Assembly: GCA_033398695.1 (NCBI GenBank)
Contig: CM065816.1
Coordinates: 134,389,358 to 134,453,357, forward strand
Direction: 5' to 3'
Source of the DNA: Orobanche coerulescens
Lineage: Eukaryota; Streptophyta; Magnoliopsida; Lamiales; Orobanchaceae
Length of the DNA: 64,000 bases
Each line of letters opens with the position of its first letter. Position 1 is the stretch's first letter. The notes below the pieces were generated by a model that saw only the letters and a list, made by a program, of their open reading frames with translations, had not been told where the DNA came from and ran no database searches. Made by a program: the position numbers and the translations under genes. Below, piece after piece: positions 11,236-22,345 of this stretch.

Positions 11236-11454
11236 AACTTAAGCAAATTATTCAAATGAACCAGTCTGCACTTGAGTGCAAGACACAAACTAAAATCAGT
11301 CTTATTTTTGAGACAACTGGGTATTGTCATTCAAAAGACTGTTATAAATTTTTTTTCTCTGAATTGTTTACAAGTACAAGTCTTTCAATGAACAAAACAA
11401 TTACAGGAAAAATTACAAGTACAAAATTTCAAAGAAAATACGAATATAATCAAA

Positions 11455-11775
11455 TCATCTGCCTCTGCCTCTGCGTCTGCGGATAGGCTGCTTGGCAGGT
11501 CTGATAGGCTTAGCTCCAATTGGTCTTATCTTAACAGGAGCAAGACCATATTTTCTTCTGACAACGAGAGCGGCAAAGTCTTGCTCTTCTTGTGAGGAAA
11601 ACTTATGCTCATCACAAAGTTTCTTTATTTTCCTTTGAAGTGCTAATTCATCCAATTCATCATTTTCCAAGGTGGGAGGATCTTTAGGCCTAAAAGGAGG
11701 GATCATTGGGTATGGATTGCATTCCTTTGCATGTTTTAGTAGGACAACCCAGAGTTTTGGATGTGCTTCCTCCAT
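11455..11775 (-). CDS. Small ORF with basic C-terminus, 3' of the accessory gene
   Basis: A 106-codon frame between the accessory gene and the 3' LTR of the Sirevirus-like element, in a different frame from the accessory gene. The middle is charged and probably helical (ENDELDELALQRKIKKLCDE). The C-terminus is strongly basic (PAKQPIRRRRGRGR), which could bind nucleic acid or act as a nuclear signal. It may be the frameshifted C-terminal part of the accessory protein rather than a separate gene. No family is recognised. Confidence 0.4.
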   Translation of the reverse strand: MEEAHPKLWVVLLKHAKECNPYPMIPPFRPKDPPTLENDELDELALQRKIKKLCDEHKFSSQEEQDFAALVVRRKYGLAPVKIRPIGAKPIRPAKQPIRRRRGRGR

Positions 11776-11876
11776 GAAGTTAATAAAAATCTACTGTGGG
11801 AGCAACTATTATCCTGGAGTAACTCCCATATATAAAAATCTCTGATAAACTTCTTCCTTGCAGTTCCCCACATAGG

Positions 11877-14519
11877 TTAAGCTTCGATTGGAATAAAATC
11901 TTCAACATACCATAACTCTCTGCCTTCCCATTCTAGTGTAGGCTCCCCAATTCTGATCCTCCTTGTTTTGACTGCAGGATGGGTATCAGCCTGTTCTAGT
12001 TCTCCTTCTCCCTTCCTCTTAGCCGAAGATGTCCCAGCTGTGATCATTTGGACATCTTGCTTCTTCTTGGTCCTCATCTCTTGATTTCCTATTTCCCCCT
12101 GATTGCTACCTTCCCCCTGAAACCTCTCTTCCCCCTTTTTGCCAGCATCAACCAGGGTGGTCAATTGCTGCTCCATTATATGCATCCAGTCAGACATGCC
12201 GAAGGGCATTCTGTTGTTTCTAGGAGGAGGTGGTTGAGGGATGTTCCGCTGCAGCAAGGTGTCGACCTTGGCATTGATAGACTGCAGATCAGGAGTGATT
12301 TGAGAAGCAAGCAGCTCTCCAACAGTGTCTTTAACAATCTGTCGGATCAGCTCAATCATCACAGGTGAGAGTTGTGATGTCTGTGGAGAGTGGTCGCCTG
12401 AGCCTTCTACGCCTGCAGGTAGGTGTGCGGATGATCCACCTATCTGCAGACTCCTGTCTGCAGCTAGCATCCCAGATGGGGTCTGTTCTGGGGTCCCCGA
12501 TCTGGAGTCTTCAGCCAGGTCTACATCTAGGCTGGTATAGCGGGCAGGTGCCCCAGCCTTGTCTACAGCCTCCTTTTCTAGCTCCTTCTCTTTTTCTAAC
12601 TCTTTCTCTCCTTCTTCTTTTTCTCCTTCTTCTTCATTCTCCCTTTCTTTCTCAACTTATTTTTATCCTCCTTCATCTTTACCATCATCATCATTTTTAT
12701 CATCCTCTTTATGATCCTTTTTCTCATCATCATTATCTTCATCATCCTACTCATCATCTTCTTTTTCTTCTACATCCTCTTGATCAACTTCATCTCCTTC
12801 TTATTCTTCTTCATCCTCTAATTCCACCATTTTTTCGACTTCTTCTTCTCCAGATTGTTTTTCAACTGAGATATTTTCTTCTTATCTTTCTTCATGTCTC
12901 TCCTCTTCATCATCGATAACAATAATTTCTTCTTCTTCTACTTCTTCATCCACTTCTTCTATTCTTATCTCTTTTTCTTCAACTTCTTCTTCTTCTTCTT
13001 CTTTACCAAGGGATCCGTCAGAAATGCTATACATAATAGAGTGGATAAATTGGTCCATGTTGGTTTTAAAATTGGACATGAACCAATTTTCCTGAAGTAA
13101 CAAAATTGTGTCTGACACTTTGCAAAAATGCATCAGCACATCTTCTGTGGCTTGGGGATATCCCCAACCACTTGCTTCAATATAAGCTTGAAGTTGAGTG
13201 AAAGAAAGTGATTTAAAAGCTTTCCATTCTTCAAAAATATGAACAAAAGAATGTTTCAGAGCATGCGGTTTAACCAACTGAAGTTGCTCTAAGGATAAGT
13301 TAAAAATGTTGTTGTCAAGCAGGTGAAAAGTATAATTTGCCTCAGGTATGGAAATTATTAAACCTGCTTCCTCTTCTTTTGATATGAATTGTGGAGTGAG
13401 GATAGGAACGATCTAGGTCTCCAGAATGCCCGGAGCAGGCTGGTCCTCCAGGTGAATAGGTGACCTGGCTGCAGGACTGGGAAATTGCTCTGGCTGCTCC
13501 TCTTGGCTGAACTGCAATTGCCTGGGCCTCTTTGGAGATGGTTCTGGTGAGGAATGCATGATGGATGGCTCACCAGGGGCGGGTCCCCCTCTCTTGAAAT
13601 GAAGAGCTATAGGCGTATTGTCCGACTCTGTATCAGACTGGGCTGCAGGTGGATTGTCGGCTGCAGCCTCGTCAGACTCGTCTGATGATTCAGGGTATTT
13701 ATAGGTCGGTCCCTGATCAGACAACTGTTTTAACATCTGAGCTTCTCTTATTTTGCTTCCTAGCCTCCTCAATGTCTCTTGGTCTAGATGACCAAGTCTC
13801 TTATTGATGTGGAAGAGGTCAGTATTTCCCTTCGCCACACCCAGCTTCTCCAGAATCCAACTTAGTTGCATTCCGAACGCCAGCATGGATTTGAACTTCT
13901 TCTCTTCAACAAGCCACTCGGCCTTGTTGACATCGCGCACCAACTGCCTGAAAATATAATCCGACCAGTCAATCAGCTCGTCTTGGATTAGTGCTCCCAG
14001 CACCATAAATTTAGCCGACGACAGTTGGTCGTAGCTTCCGGCCATGCCCATGACTATTTTGTTGGTTATGTCCAACACATAGCGATACACCTTTTTAACT
14101 TCACTCCTCTTAGCCGTGAGCTTTAGCTTCTCTGGTTGGTCGACTGCTTTAATCTTCAGCCAAGTATTGGTTGCGCTATGTCTAAGGGCCTCGACCGCCA
14201 TGCCACGATTCTTCATTCCAAAAACTTTTCGGATCGTCTCCAGCGATATGTCCACTTGTACTCCGCCGACAGTGCTTCTAATTCCCGCTTCAATCACTTA
14301 GGCTTCGCGGAAAAATGCGATAACGTCCTCCTTGAACAAGTGCTTGGGACTGATATCCAAAAATGGGTAGATCCCATTCATCTTCATCGAGCAGATAAGG
14401 TCGAGCACATCGTAGTTCTCCAGATTCGATTCTAAAAGTCCTTGAAAATCAATGACCAGGGAGAAAATGATCTGGTCCTTGACAGCCTTCAGATTTACAC
14501 CTTCAAAATAAGATTCCAT
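11877..14519 (-). pseudogene. Accessory gene after pol (plant-transposon-domain protein), 880 codons
   Basis: A single frame runs from the ATG at 14519 to the stop at 11877, broken only by point stops: TAA near 14298, TAG at 13413-13415, and several in the acidic tract (about 12880-12650). The N-terminal part (codons 1-230) has FFREA..., STVGGVQVDISLETIRKVFG and LAFGMQLSWILEKLGV. These blocks line up with the extra ORF of the other Sirevirus-like copia (45664-46936) and resemble the putative plant transposon protein domain seen in plant retroelements. A Pro/Ser-rich linker, a Glu/Asp-rich tract of about 110 residues and a helical segment (PVMIELIRQIVKDTVGELL) follow. The function is unknown. 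It occupies the position of the env-like gene of sireviruses, but I see no signal peptide or membrane segment. Confidence 0.75.
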
Positions 14520-15098
14520 TTCTGCAAGATAGACGATTTCTGAGTGTATTGATAGTTCGAAGGAATTTCAGCTCTGTAAATTAGGGTTTTCGAAAGATTG
14601 GTAAAGGTAAAGTGAAAGGGTTTTTTCATTCTTAAAAAGAAAATGAAACGACGCTGTAATTAAATAATTATTTATTTTAAATTAGTGGTCCACCTTTTGA
14701 GATTCCTTTTTAAAATTCAAATTTTAATCGGTGGTCCAGGTTGAGTTTGAAAATGGACGATTGGATTTTAATTGGTCACAGTGGAGGTCGATTGAACCTT
14801 TGATTGCCACGTGTATTTTAAGCATATAGTATTATGCCACTTGTGAACCAAAAATGATATGATATTTTTATACACATAGCAGATAATAATATAATATTTA
14901 GAAGTCGGTTAGGTTTTAGAAAACTTAGCTGGTTGACCGTTGACTGTTGACTGCTCTGCATCAGGTGAGTTGACTCCTTTGACTTCTCGCCTGAGGTTTG
15001 ATCAGCTAGGTTTGTTCGTCCGTCCTTCGTCTTCTTGTCTGCATCAGGTAGGTTCTGATTTCTACGATCAGCTAAGTCCGTCCTTCATCTGTCCTGCT
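14520..15098 (-). promoter_or_regulatory. Spacer between pol and accessory gene, possible promoter
   Basis: Non-coding. Right part (14930-15100) carries TTGACT, GATCAGCT and CTTCTCGCCTGA words also found in this element's LTR U3. A TATA-like TATAAAAA (minus strand, 14865-14872) lies about 345 bp upstream of the accessory ATG. Array followed by TATA imitates the LTR promoter layout. Word sharing is weaker here than in the second Sirevirus-like element. Confidence 0.4.
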
Positions 15099-15872
15099 TC
15101 AGCTAGCTTTTTCTTCTGTACTAGATTTCCAATCTAGTAATCCTAGTTCTCTGCTTAGCTCCAAAAACCTTTCTTCTGGCAAAAGTTTGGTGAAGATATC
15201 AGCAATTTGATAGTATGTGCTGACTCTTTCAACTCTTACTCTCTTGTTAAGCATGTGATCTCTAATGAAGTGATGCTTAACATCAATGTGCTTGGTCCTT
15301 GAATGCAAAACCGGATTGTTGGTTATTGTAATAGCACTGTTGTTATCACACCAGATAGGGAATTCACTGGCAATGATGTTGTAGTCCCTTTGCTCTTGTC
15401 TGATCCACAAGATCTGGGCACAATAACTACCTGCAGCTAGGTATTCTGACTCTGTGGTAGAGATAGAGTTAGAAACCTGCTTCTTGCTCAACCAGGATAT
15501 CAGTCTGGTTCCTAGGAATTGGCACGTTCCACTAGTTCTTTTCCTATAAATTTTACATACTGCAAAATCTGCATCTGAATATCCTGATAGCTCGAAGTTA
15601 TCGTCCTTAGGATACCATAGTCCAACATTGACTGTAGACTTAAGGTATTTAATTATTCTCTTGGCTGCATCTTGGTGCGACTGCTTAGGCTTAGATTGAA
15701 ATCGCGCACATACTCCTATGGCATAAGATATGTCTGGTCTGCTTGCAGTGAGGTATAGCAATGATCCAATAAGTCCTATGTAGTGGGTTGAATCTACTGA
15801 TATCCCTCCCTCATCTGCATCTAGGTGAGTACTTATGCTCATACGAATCCTTGCTGGTTTGGCTGATTCCAT
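15099..15872 (-). CDS. Copia RNase H domain (Sirevirus-like)
   Basis: 257 uninterrupted codons. The start holds YIGLIGSLLYLTASRPDIS and the RT-connection motif CARFQSKPKQSH. RNase H signatures follow: GYSDADFA (first catalytic Asp), STTESEYLAAG (Glu), WCDNNSAI (Asp) and HSRTKHIDVKHHFIRD at the end. In a live element it degrades the RNA strand during reverse transcription. It is part of the gag-pol polyprotein, not an independent gene; the upstream frame is broken near 15873. Confidence 0.92.
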   Translation of the reverse strand: MESAKPARIRMSISTHLDADEGGISVDSTHYIGLIGSLLYLTASRPDISYAIGVCARFQSKPKQSHQDAAKRIIKYLKSTVNVGLWYPKDDNFELSGYSDADFAVCKIYRKRTSGTCQFLGTRLISWLSKKQVSNSISTTESEYLAAGSYCAQILWIRQEQRDYNIIASEFPIWCDNNSAITITNNPVLHSRTKHIDVKHHFIRDHMLNKRVRVERVSTYYQIADIFTKLLPEERFLELSRELGLLDWKSSTEEKAS

Positions 15873-16567
15873 CCAAATCTCTTGATTAGATCTCGGGTAT
15901 ATTTGGCTTGATTGATGAAAATTCCATTTTCCATCTGCTTGACTTGTAATCCAAGAAAGAAGTTAAGCTTTCCCATCATACTCATCTAAAATTCTCCTTG
16001 CATGAGATTTGAGAATCTCTCACACAGCTCTGGGTTGGTTGAGCCAAATATAATGTCATCCACATATATCTAAACTATTAATATGTGGCCTTTGTGCTCC
16101 ACTCTGAATCAGGTCTTGTCCACCTTCCCTTTGCAGAAACCATTCTTCTCAAGAAATACAGATAGGGTTTCATACCAAGCTCTTGGTGCTTGCTTAAGTC
16201 CATAGAGAGCTTTCACCAACTTGTAGACTTTGTCTCCTTTGACAAATCCTGGGGGCTGCTCCACATAAACTTCTTCTTCTCGGATTCCATTAAGAAATGC
16301 ACTTTTTACGTCCATCTGATAGACTTCAAAGTCCTTGAATGCAGCATATGCGAGGAATAGTCTGATGGCTTCTAATCTTGCAACAGGTGCATTGGTTTCA
16401 TCAAAATCTATTCCTTCACAATGTGCATATCCTTTAGCAACAAGTCTGGCTTTATTCCTAACAACAGCTCCATCTTCGTCGCTCTTGTTTTTGTACACCC
16501 ATTTGGTGCTAATAACCTTCTCATGATCTGGTCTGTCTGTTAGTACCCAAACGTTGTTCCTTTCCAT
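15873..16567 (-). pseudogene. Copia reverse transcriptase domain (Sirevirus-like), broken
   Basis: 16567-16109 is open and shows [25 protein letters not shown], the motif-A block [12 protein letters not shown] and the substrate-loop block [15 protein letters not shown] stop follows GKVDKT; the catalytic YVDD box is still readable just downstream, near 16055, with further stops, before the RNase H frame at 15872. The missing canonical residues are due to stops and indels rather than divergence. Order and motifs are those of Ty1/copia. Confidence 0.9.
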
Positions 16568-16840
16568 TTGTTAAAGCTCCTCTTGCATGGCATTGGTCCA
16601 GGAATAATCTTCCAAAGCTTGTTCTGTTGTCTTGGGTTCTATCTGGGACATGAAGCAAGAGAACATTGCCATTCCTGCGGGTAGAGTGGACTGTCTTGTC
16701 TTAACTCCATCAGTCAGCTTCCCAATGATTTTTTGGATTGGATGGTCTTTGAGCCACTTGGGAATATCTTCTTCTTCAGGTTCTGTTCCCCCGGTAGATT
16801 TGCTCTGGTGAATTTCCTCTCTGACTGCATCAGCTTGGAT

Positions 16841-17986
16841 CTAGTCTCCTTGGTCTGCAACTGGGTTAGCTACCGTCTTGTCATCTGCAAGTTGGGATCT
16901 GGTCTGGTCTGCAGATGAGTCTTTATCAGCTACAGATGAGTCTTCATCAGCGGCAACTGGATCAGGTAGGTTTGGTGTTCCTGTCTGATCTGCAGTTGGG
17001 TCTTCAGCAGCTACAGTTGGGTCTTCAGGCTTATCTGCAGATGAGTCTTCCATCCCTGTGTCATGTACTATGACTTCTTCGAGGGTTGCGGTTTTGAGCT
17101 TATTCTCAATTAGCTCAACTTGTTTCCTGTACTCAACAGTAGATTCATCAAATACAACATGAGGTGTTTCCTCCACAACTAAGGTTCTTTTGTTAAAGAC
17201 TCTATATACCTTGTTTCTTTGTGAGTATCCCATAAAGAGACCATCATTAGTTTTAGCATCAAAGGCATTTAGTTGTGTTTTACCATTGTTGTGGATAAAA
17301 CACTTGCAACCAAAGATATGAAAGTAAGCAACAGTAGGTGTTCTGTTATTCCAAACCTCATAGGGAGTTTTGCCATGTCTCCCTACTATCATACTCATGT
17401 TCTGAGTATGGCAAGCTGTGTTGACAGCTTCAGCCCAGAACCTCTTGGGCAGGTCTGCTTCTGCAATCATGGACCTGGCTGCTTCCTTTAAGGTTCTGTT
17501 TCTTCTTTCGGCAACACCATTCTGCTAGGGGGTCCTGGCTGCAGAGAGCTCATGCTGGATTCCATTCTGATCGCTATAATCAGTGATCGCCTTGTTGAGA
17601 AATTCTCCTCCTCTATCTGATATGATCTTGATGATTGAGAGGGATTTCTCATTCTGGATCCTTCTCAGCAGCTCAGGTAGCTTGGTCAAGGTTTCACTCT
17701 TCTTATACAAGAAGATAATCCATGTGTACCTTGAATAGTTATCCACCACTACTAGAGCATGCTTTCTGCCACTTAGAGTCCTCGGCTTGATAGGACCAAA
17801 TAGATCCATATGGAGTAGATCTAAGATCCTCGATGTGATGGTTGTATGCTGGACTAGTTTGAATGATGCTCTCGTCTGCTTTCCTTTCTGACACGCATCA
17901 CAAAGAGCTTCCTTCTTGAATTCTTCCACTGGAAGTCCACTGACCAGCTTCTGAGAACTAATCTTGTTGATGGCTTTGAAGTTCAT
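16841..17986 (-). pseudogene. Copia integrase domain (Sirevirus-like), interrupted
   Basis: 17986-17525 holds the end of the HHCC zinc domain (CDACQKGKQTRASF) and the DDE core (LLHMDLFGPI, VVDNYSRYTW, ISDRGGEFLNK). After a stop, 17470-16841 continues with DLPKRFWAEAVNTACHTQN, then an acidic tail with repeated DSSADK and TADQTG-like units. The interruption is a stop inside the conserved TP-QNGVAERRN block. It would insert the cDNA. The Asp/Ser/Thr-rich repeat tail (about 17050-16850) is unusual in amino-acid bias. Confidence 0.9.
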
Positions 17987-18800
17987 ATAACATACTCTTT
18001 TGTGCCACAGCCATCCGTTCTCAGCTATTGTCTTAGATAGAAAACAGGTATTAGGAGTTCCTGTGTTCTAATATATCATATAGACATCTCTTCTTCTGAA
18101 TCCTTGTAGCTTCACCTATCCAGATAGGATATCTATCACCATACATTTCCAAATGGTGAAGACTACTAGATTCTTTTCATCGCAAAACTGGCTTATGCTC
18201 AGGAGATTATACTTGAGCCCTTTGACATAGTGAACTTTGGATATAATGATGTTTCCTCGGTGCATCTCTCCAAAGCCCTTTGTTTGTCCTCTAGAACTAT
18301 CTCCAAAGGTTACGTCAGGACCTCTTTCTTTGGTGTATTTTGTCAGCATCTTCTTGTTCCCAGTCATGTGCCTCAAGCATCCAGAATCTACAAACCATTC
18401 TTCACCTCCAAAGTTTGAGTTTGTGGAGATGTGGAAGTAGTCCTTCCACCTTTTCCGCAATCATACAAGCAGAGATTTAGGTACCCAAATCTTTGTGGGT
18501 CCTCTAGGGTTAGCTGGTTTCCTGGAGAATTGATTTGTCCTTGGATTGTGAAAGTTGTTATTATTATTACCCCTATAAGGTGTGTAAGGTCTAGGTCTGT
18601 ATCCTGAGTTAGGATTGTATACCAGATATTCCTCAGAATATGGTAGTGTGTGCCATTTCTAAACCTTGGCTCAGACCATTTATTAAATCTTTGAGGTCTC
18701 CACACTTGTTCATTTTAAAAATTAAGATAACCTTGAGGTTTCCATCTGCCCCTCCCATTTTGAAATCTGTTTTTAGGGAGTTTTTGATAATAATGGGCAT
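17987..18800 (-). pseudogene. Copia protease and pre-integrase region, broken
   Basis: 18460-18116 carries the aspartic protease active site in EEWFVDSGCLRHMTGNK, followed by FGDSSRGQTKGFG and the C-terminal YNLLSISQFCDE block. Between this and gag (18829-18461) are several frames with stops. The sequence between 18116 and 17986, where the GAG-pre-integrase linker lies, is also out of frame. The protease would cut the polyprotein into its parts. Confidence 0.8.
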
Positions 18801-18828
18801 GTTGTCTGGGCTGCTGCTTCTGCCTTGG

Positions 18829-20541
18829 TCATTGCCTAGTCGCTTTTCTAGGTGGCTGCCTAGTATACCGTGGCTGCAGCCTAGACTTGTGACTTGGTTG
18901 TTGCTTATTTTTAAATATCGGTTTGTATATAGGCTCAGAAGACGAGATAATTGTTTCTCCCTTGATGAAAGTAGTTTTGGAACTATAGGGAGTGTGAGGA
19001 TCATATCCAAGGCCTGATTTGGAATATAGTGGCCTTTTATTGGTACACAGTTCGTCCAGAGTTAGAGACGCCTTCAGGGCGGTTATTTCCTGCACCTGAG
19101 TTTTACTTACCTGAGTCAGTTTAGTAAATTCGGCTTTAACATGAGTACGTGCAGCTGATTTTTCACTATTCAAAATAGTTAATCGTTGTATCTCAGCTGT
19201 AGTGACATCAGCCTGGATTTTCAAGTTAACTGCAGCCTGATTTTCAAAATCAGATTTTACTTTATTCAATTCTAGGCTGAGTTTTTCAAAATCATTTTTC
19301 AGCTGCCTATTCTCATCTTGCAGCTGAGTCTTCTCAGCTGATACAGATAGGTTTGCACATTTTAGTGTTTCAAAATCCTTAAGTAGCTGATTTACAGATT
19401 CGTGCAAGTCCATATCTTGTGACATGGCTGAACTATTATTTGAAACAGAGGGTTTTGATGTTACCTCTTCATCAGCTAAGTTGGCCATCAGGCAATCATA
19501 CTCTTCATCATAATCAGATAAGAATCCGCTGCTTGACTCTACACGCTCTTGATCTTCTCCGATGAGGGCCTTCCTTCGGTCTTCTCTCCTGCTCACCTCC
19601 TTCTTGCTCTCGTCCTTCTTAAGATTAGGACAGTCGATTTGAATGTGTCCTGTCTTATGACAGTTGTAGCATTCCACCTTCCAGCTTCTGGCTTTTTGGT
19701 TTCTTCTGGGATTCTTCTTATAATTTTTATTGTATTTGGAGTAGTTCTTCCGGAAGTTGCTGAACCTCTGCATTATGATTGCCATTTCTTCCTCAAAATC
19801 TAATGGATTTGGAGGCTTTACATCAGATAAGCTCCTAGCGGGGGGCTCGACTGCAAAGGCTATTCCCTTCTCTGCAGCCTCGGTTGATGATGAACTTGGG
19901 AGCTCGAACTCATAAGCCTTCACGTCGGAGAACAACTCTTGGATCTTTATTTTATTAAGATCCTTGGATTCTCTCATGACCACTGCCTTCATGCTCCATT
20001 CAGGATTGAGAGATCTTAGGACCTTCAGCGCCATTTCCATGTTGCCATAAGATTTACCAAGGGAGTTGATCTCATTGATGATCTCAGTGAACCTTGTGTC
20101 CACTTGGTCTATTGATTCGCCATTCTTCATTTTGAAGTTGTCAAAATTTTGAGTAGCAATTGACAACTTATTCTCTTTGATCAGCTCTCTTCCCTCACAC
20201 ATTAAGGCTAATGTGTCCCAGATTTCCTTGGCATTTTTGCAGTTTTTGATCTTGACCATTATTGATTTGTCAAGAGTTTGATACAGCACGTCTATGGCCA
20301 GATTGTCAAGGTTGTCCAGCTTTATTTCTTCGGGGGTCAGCTCTGTCCTCTTCTTGGGGATCTTCTCTGGCTTCCCTGCTGCAATCTCCTCGGGAGTGTT
20401 GTCCTTCTCGAAGGTGAATGGGTCCTCTATGATGCACCACATATCATCATGGATTGATGATAAGTGTGCCTGCATCCTTATCTTCCAAAGATCATACTCG
20501 TCAACTGAAAACATAGCTAATCTAGAATGAATCTGTTCCAT
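18829..20541 (-). CDS. Gag of the Sirevirus-like copia element
   Basis: About 570 codons from the preferred start MEQIHSRLAMF at 20541. An in-frame ATG at 20619 overlaps the primer site and is unlikely to be used. Order: copia gag core (DEYDLWKIRMQAHL, then the UBN2-like block KNCKNAKEIWDTLALMCEG and SIDQVDTRFTEIINEI), a CCHC knuckle CYNCHKTGHIQIDC at about residues 290-303, an acidic linker, and a ~125-residue coiled coil (about 19440-19060) rich in Leu/Lys/Glu/Gln heptads, then a basic tail. Length and coiled coil exceed those of ordinary copia gag and fit sireviruses. It packages element RNA. The frame is intact; in-frame stops separate it from the protease. Confidence 0.9.
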   Translation of the reverse strand: MEQIHSRLAMFSVDEYDLWKIRMQAHLSSIHDDMWCIIEDPFTFEKDNTPEEIAAGKPEKIPKKRTELTPEEIKLDNLDNLAIDVLYQTLDKSIMVKIKNCKNAKEIWDTLALMCEGRELIKENKLSIATQNFDNFKMKNGESIDQVDTRFTEIINEINSLGKSYGNMEMALKVLRSLNPEWSMKAVVMRESKDLNKIKIQELFSDVKAYEFELPSSSSTEAAEKGIAFAVEPPARSLSDVKPPNPLDFEEEMAIIMQRFSNFRKNYSKYNKNYKKNPRRNQKARSWKVECYNCHKTGHIQIDCPNLKKDESKKEVSRREDRRKALIGEDQERVESSSGFLSDYDEEYDCLMANLADEEVTSKPSVSNNSSAMSQDMDLHESVNQLLKDFETLKCANLSVSAEKTQLQDENRQLKNDFEKLSLELNKVKSDFENQAAVNLKIQADVTTAEIQRLTILNSEKSAARTHVKAEFTKLTQVSKTQVQEITALKASLTLDELCTNKRPLYSKSGLGYDPHTPYSSKTTFIKGETIISSSEPIYKPIFKNKQQPSHKSRLQPRYTRQPPRKATRQ

Positions 20542-20603
20542 TTTATAATGAGAGTTATATGTATCCTCGATATATGGATCTGGTTCGTGTAGTGAATGAA
20601 CCA

Positions 20604-20618
20604 ACCTCTCCGATACCA
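20604..20618 (-). other. Primer binding site of the Sirevirus-like element
   Basis: Minus strand reads TGGTATCGGAGAGG, 2 nt from the LTR edge at 20621. It is the tRNA-Met type with one change from TGGTATCAGAG, the same change as in the outer copia PBS. Confidence 0.75.
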
Positions 20619-20620
20619 CT

Positions 20621-22033
20621 TGCAGGTCACAAGTCGTCCAGGAATAAGTCTAGAGGGGGGGCGAATAGACTTATTGAAACTCTTAAACTCTTTTTCACGA
20701 AGAGTAAGTTTCTTTAGCTGATAGATATGCAAATGACTTAGAGTCGTTTGTTCTCAATACGTGCGGAAGTCAGCTGATGACGAATACAAAACAATCAATG
20801 AAACACTTAACAATGAATGCAGCAGTTAAAGTATGATGCTATAAAACAGTAAAATACGCAGGCAGTTATAGTGGTCTCATAGGTGGGGTAATCCTCTACT
20901 AATCCACTTTTCTCCAAACCAGTTGGGGATGAATTCACTATAATTGTCAACCAGTGATAAAGATTACAGTGATTCAACCAAATTACAACAGCTTCCAACC
21001 AGTGGAAATCCTTGCCGTTGCAACTCCCTTGACTGCCTTGCACCTCTTGATCCGTGATCCTTGGATGCCTTTACAGTCTCGAACTTCAATCAGTGAAGTA
21101 CCCCGAACTCAGGATTAAAGACACGAGTTTTTGTCTTCTTCAACTAAGAGCTTCTTCAAATCTGAACTTTTGAGAACTGCTCTTTTCATGATGCTATAGT
21201 TCGCTTTTTGATTGCTTTGAATGCTTTGATTGCTTGAGATTTTGTTCGCACCGGTGTTGTATTTTTCTTAGCTTCAAATCTTCGGATATATATATATAGG
21301 TGATGATCCTTGAGCATTCTTCATAGCCATTGCAAATCTTGTAACAAATCCGTCCGTTGGAGAAAGACTTCTTTGTTTATTTTTTTCTGAACGTTGCAAG
21401 GCTAGATTCCCATATTTTAGTCCATCGTTCGACCGTTGTGAAGACTTTGCATGTGAGGCGGCCGCATCTTTTGAATATAACAAGATTAAAGTCTTCATTG
21501 GTAGGTCTGGATGAATTATTTAATTCATATCCTTGCAGGAATCTCTCCAATATGTCTCTTCATGTTAGCATGTGACTTTCCGTAATATTTGACTATTCAA
21601 CGCATGCTGACGTGGACTTGGAGTACTTGGCTGATCTCAAGTAGGATGATGTACAGTCATCTTCTCTGCAGTTTGGACTTCTCTGATGACGACTGTTTGA
21701 GACTCGCCTGATCAGATGACTTGTCTGAAGTCACTTGACCGCAGTCTGGTCAAACATCTCTGATTAATTTTTGTTGATCAGAATTTCTCTGACTTGACTC
21801 GGCTGTACTTCTCTAATGAACTTAGTTGTACCTTTGTACTTAGCCGATTTGAGCCTAACTTATTTTGGCCTATAGAAGATACTCATTTGGTTCTTCTTTA
21901 CATTTTGCCAAGTATTAAACTTAACATAATTTGGCCTATGGAAGATACTCATTTGGTTCTTCCTTACATCATTGCCAAGTAACATTTGAATTACATTAAT
22001 GACATCATCAAAATCTAACAAGTATTCCTAACA
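20621..22033 (-). repeat. 5' LTR of the Sirevirus-like element
   Basis: Pairs with 9807-11209; TG...CA ends; followed by target duplication CTATT at 22034-22038. TATA box for the minus strand at about 21286-21299 (an alternating TA run). The U3 part at 21600-21850 is rich in CTCTGA, TGATGAC and CAGTC words. Confidence 0.93.
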
Positions 22034-22345
22034 CTATTATCATTAAATAATATTCTAAGGATTGTTAAATTATGGTGCTCACTTAGGTTTATTAATTAAT
22101 AAGCTCTCCATCGGAGTCTATGTTAATTTAATACATAGCCAAGAGGAACCAACTATTAATTTTACTATTCAAAATGCATCTTGACTGGATATTAAAATTA
22201 AACACGTTAAAATCTACTTGAGAAATGTATATGTAATGTCCACACTAACGTGGTTTGCATATGCGGTTTTTTGAGGTGTTGGTTGACTGCATTTATATTG
22301 TGTTTTAAGATTTTTCAATATATTTTTCGTCGAATTATGAGATGA

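Larger units (their letters stand above)
9807..22033 (-). mobile_element. Sirevirus-like copia element with accessory gene
   Basis: A 12.2-kb minus-strand copia inserted in the outer copia leader, flanked by CTATT target duplications at 9802-9806 and 22034-22038. LTRs are 9807-11209 and 20621-22033. Order in its own sense: LTR, PBS, long gag with zinc knuckle and coiled coil, protease, integrase, RT, RNase H, ~0.6-kb spacer, an 880-codon extra frame, PPT, LTR. A long coiled-coil gag, an extra gene after pol and large size are known traits of the Sirevirus (SIRE/Maximus) lineage; the lineage call is an inference. Several stops in pol and the extra gene make it defective. Confidence 0.92.

Noticed and set aside
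12048..13100. Plus-strand frames rich in Leu/His/Phe opposite the accessory gene
   Set aside because: They mirror the Glu/Asp-rich tract of the minus-strand gene (CTT/TTC runs) and have no independent support.
11877..14519. Calling the post-pol gene an envelope gene
   Set aside because: Position fits env-like genes, but there is no signal peptide, membrane anchor or glycosylation-rich ectodomain; the domain matches a soluble plant transposon-associated protein.
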